Source: CAYMTN01 sp964393335
GTDB lineage: Bacteria; Chloroflexota; Anaerolineae; Aggregatilineales; Aggregatilineaceae
Direction: 5' to 3'
Length of the DNA: 23,386 bases
Assembly (NCBI GenBank): GCA_964393335.1
Contig: CAYMTN010000063.1
Coordinates: 1-23,386 of the forward strand
Part shown: piece by piece, positions 22,322 to 23,386 of the stretch
Layout: every line of letters begins with the position of its first letter
Position numbering within the stretch: the first letter of the stretch is position 1
Made by a program: the position numbers and the translations under genes
The notes under the pieces: model-generated
Databases searched by the model: none
What the model was told of the DNA's origin: nothing
What the model saw: only the letters and a program-made list of their open reading frames with translations

Positions 22322-23386
22322 TGGAAGCGCGCGTCAATTCGCCATCGACCAGACGCCAGATGCCCAGCGGATTCGCGTTTTTGAGTGCATCCGGCAACAG
22401 CGCATCCGGTACGTCTTGAAAGGCCACCGGGCGCAAGAAACGTTTGATCGCCGTCATGCCAACCGACGTCGTCGCCGGGGCGGTCGTCGCCGGGTATGGT
22501 CCGCCGTGCTGCATCGCATAACCGACCTCGACGCCGGTTGGAAAACCGTTCCAGATCAGGCGGCCTACCTTTTCACGCAACACATCGTAGATCTGCGCCG
22601 CGTCGTTCTGTTCGTCACTAGCGGCATGAACCGCCGCTGTGAGGTTGCCATGCAGCCCGGTGAGCGTCACGCGCATATCTTCAAACGACTCGCACAACAC
22701 ACAGAGCGTCACCGGGCCAAAATGCTCGGTTTGCAGGTCGGACCCGGCGCGAAATGCGTCTGACGTCGTTTGCAGCACGGTGTTTGCGTAACAATAACCC
22801 GCGCCGTCTACCGCCGATCCGCCTGTCAGGGTTTCGATACCGGGCTGTTCCAGGGTATGCGCAACGGCGCGCGCCAGCCCTTGTTCGACATTGGCATTCA
22901 GCAGCACGGCGGGTTCGCGCTGCGCCATGCGCTGCCGCACCATGTCGATAAACGCACGTGATTCAGGCGAATCCAGCAGCAAGACCAGCCCTGGATTCGT
23001 GCAGAACTGCCCGGCTCCCAGCGTCACCGATGCGACCAGTTCTCCGGCCAACGTCTCGCCGCGCGCCGCTATCGCGCCGGGCAGGATAACCACCGGGTTG
23101 ATGCTGCCCATCTCCGCGTAAACAGGGATAGGCCGGGGCCGCCGGGCGGCGGTATCAAACAACGCGCGTCCGCCGCGCAGTGACCCGGTGAACGCTATTG
23201 CCTCGACCAGGGGATGTTGAGCCAATCGCTGGCCTACGTCGATGCTGGCCCCTTGCAGCAGCGAGAAAAAGCCGGATGGGAAGCCCAACGCCGTCACCGC
23301 GCGGTTGATCGCACGCGCGAACAATTCGGATGTCGCCGGGTGGCTGGGATGACCCTTGACGATCACCGGACAGCCCGCCGCAAATG
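22308..23386 (-). CDS. Aldehyde dehydrogenase, alpha-ketoglutarate semialdehyde type (partial, 5' end outside window)
   Basis: Only the C-terminal 359 or so residues are present; the frame is open to the window edge, where it reads FAAGCPVIVKGHPSHP, a mid-protein nucleotide-domain segment. Full members are about 510-530 residues, so roughly 150-170 are missing. The fragment has FTGSLRGG, the catalytic Glu region EMGSINPVV, and the catalytic Cys in GAGQFCTNPG. These match the NADP-type alpha-ketoglutarate semialdehyde (2,5-dioxovalerate) dehydrogenase group, which ends oxidative pentose, glucarate and galactarate routes. The GTG at 23366 is internal, not a start. The gene converges on lysK, overlapping by 14 bp. 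The substrate is inferred from family only. Confidence 0.88.
   Translation of the reverse strand, partial: FAAGCPVIVKGHPSHPATSELFARAINRAVTALGFPSGFFSLLQGASIDVGQRLAQHPLVEAIAFTGSLRGGRALFDTAARRPRPIPVYAEMGSINPVVILPGAIAARGETLAGELVASVTLGAGQFCTNPGLVLLLDSPESRAFIDMVRQRMAQREPAVLLNANVEQGLARAVAHTLEQPGIETLTGGSAVDGAGYCYANTVLQTTSDAFRAGSDLQTEHFGPVTLCVLCESFEDMRVTLTGLHGNLTAAVHAASDEQNDAAQIYDVLREKVGRLIWNGFPTGVEVGYAMQHGGPYPATTAPATTSVGMTAIKRFLRPVAFQDVPDALLPDALKNANPLGIWRLVDGELTRASITGA

Noticed and set aside
1..23386. CRISPR array, insertion sequence, integrase or phage gene
   Set aside because: No regularly spaced repeat, transposase-like protein or attachment repeat was seen beside the tRNA or elsewhere; the window looks like core metabolism.

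Overview
The window reads as a GC-rich bacterial chromosome segment with dense, mostly overlapping genes and no mobile element, CRISPR array or phage gene that I can recognise. A ten-gene LysW-carrier lysine operon, a tagaturonate epimerase (UxaE) and an adenylosuccinate lyase resembling the animal type together suggest a Chloroflexota (Anaerolineae-like) organism. That placement is inference; Deinococcota is the main alternative for the lysine genes.

Layout. (1) 1-120: tRNA-Cys followed by a bidirectional hairpin terminator. (2) 135-3055: divergent uxaC and uxaE around a short intergenic region that holds a perfect 14-bp LacI-type palindrome next to an extended -10 box. Together the two enzymes turn galacturonate or glucuronate into fructuronate. 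(3) 3118-7981, minus strand: tex, panB, panE, panC. The last three make pantoate and pantothenate, and panE appears to start at an AUU codon. (4) 8113-12926, plus strand: pyrF, a GH2 beta-mannosidase and purB. (5) 12923-13285: a roughly 400-base leader region that I interpret as two lysine leader-peptide attenuators in series. (6) 13328-22321: lysW-lysX-lysY-lysZ-lysJ-hcs-lysT-lysU-hicd-lysK, with every junction overlapping. (7) 22308-23386, minus strand: the C-terminal part of an aldehyde dehydrogenase of the alpha-ketoglutarate semialdehyde type, running off the window.

How the genes work together. hcs, lysT/lysU and hicd convert 2-oxoglutarate and acetyl-CoA to 2-oxoadipate. After transamination (lysN is not in the window), LysX attaches alpha-aminoadipate to the carrier LysW; LysZ, LysY and LysJ convert it to LysW-bound lysine, and LysK releases lysine.

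The main discovery candidate is the leader upstream of lysW. Each unit has an AGGA Shine-Dalgarno 7 nt before a start codon, a 16-17 residue peptide with four AAG lysine codons, a stop codon, a switch arm beginning at the very next base, and a rho-independent terminator. In unit 1 the 1:2, 2:3 and 3:4 pairings of a classical attenuator can all be drawn. In unit 2 the unusually long terminator loop is complementary to the bases just after the stop codon.
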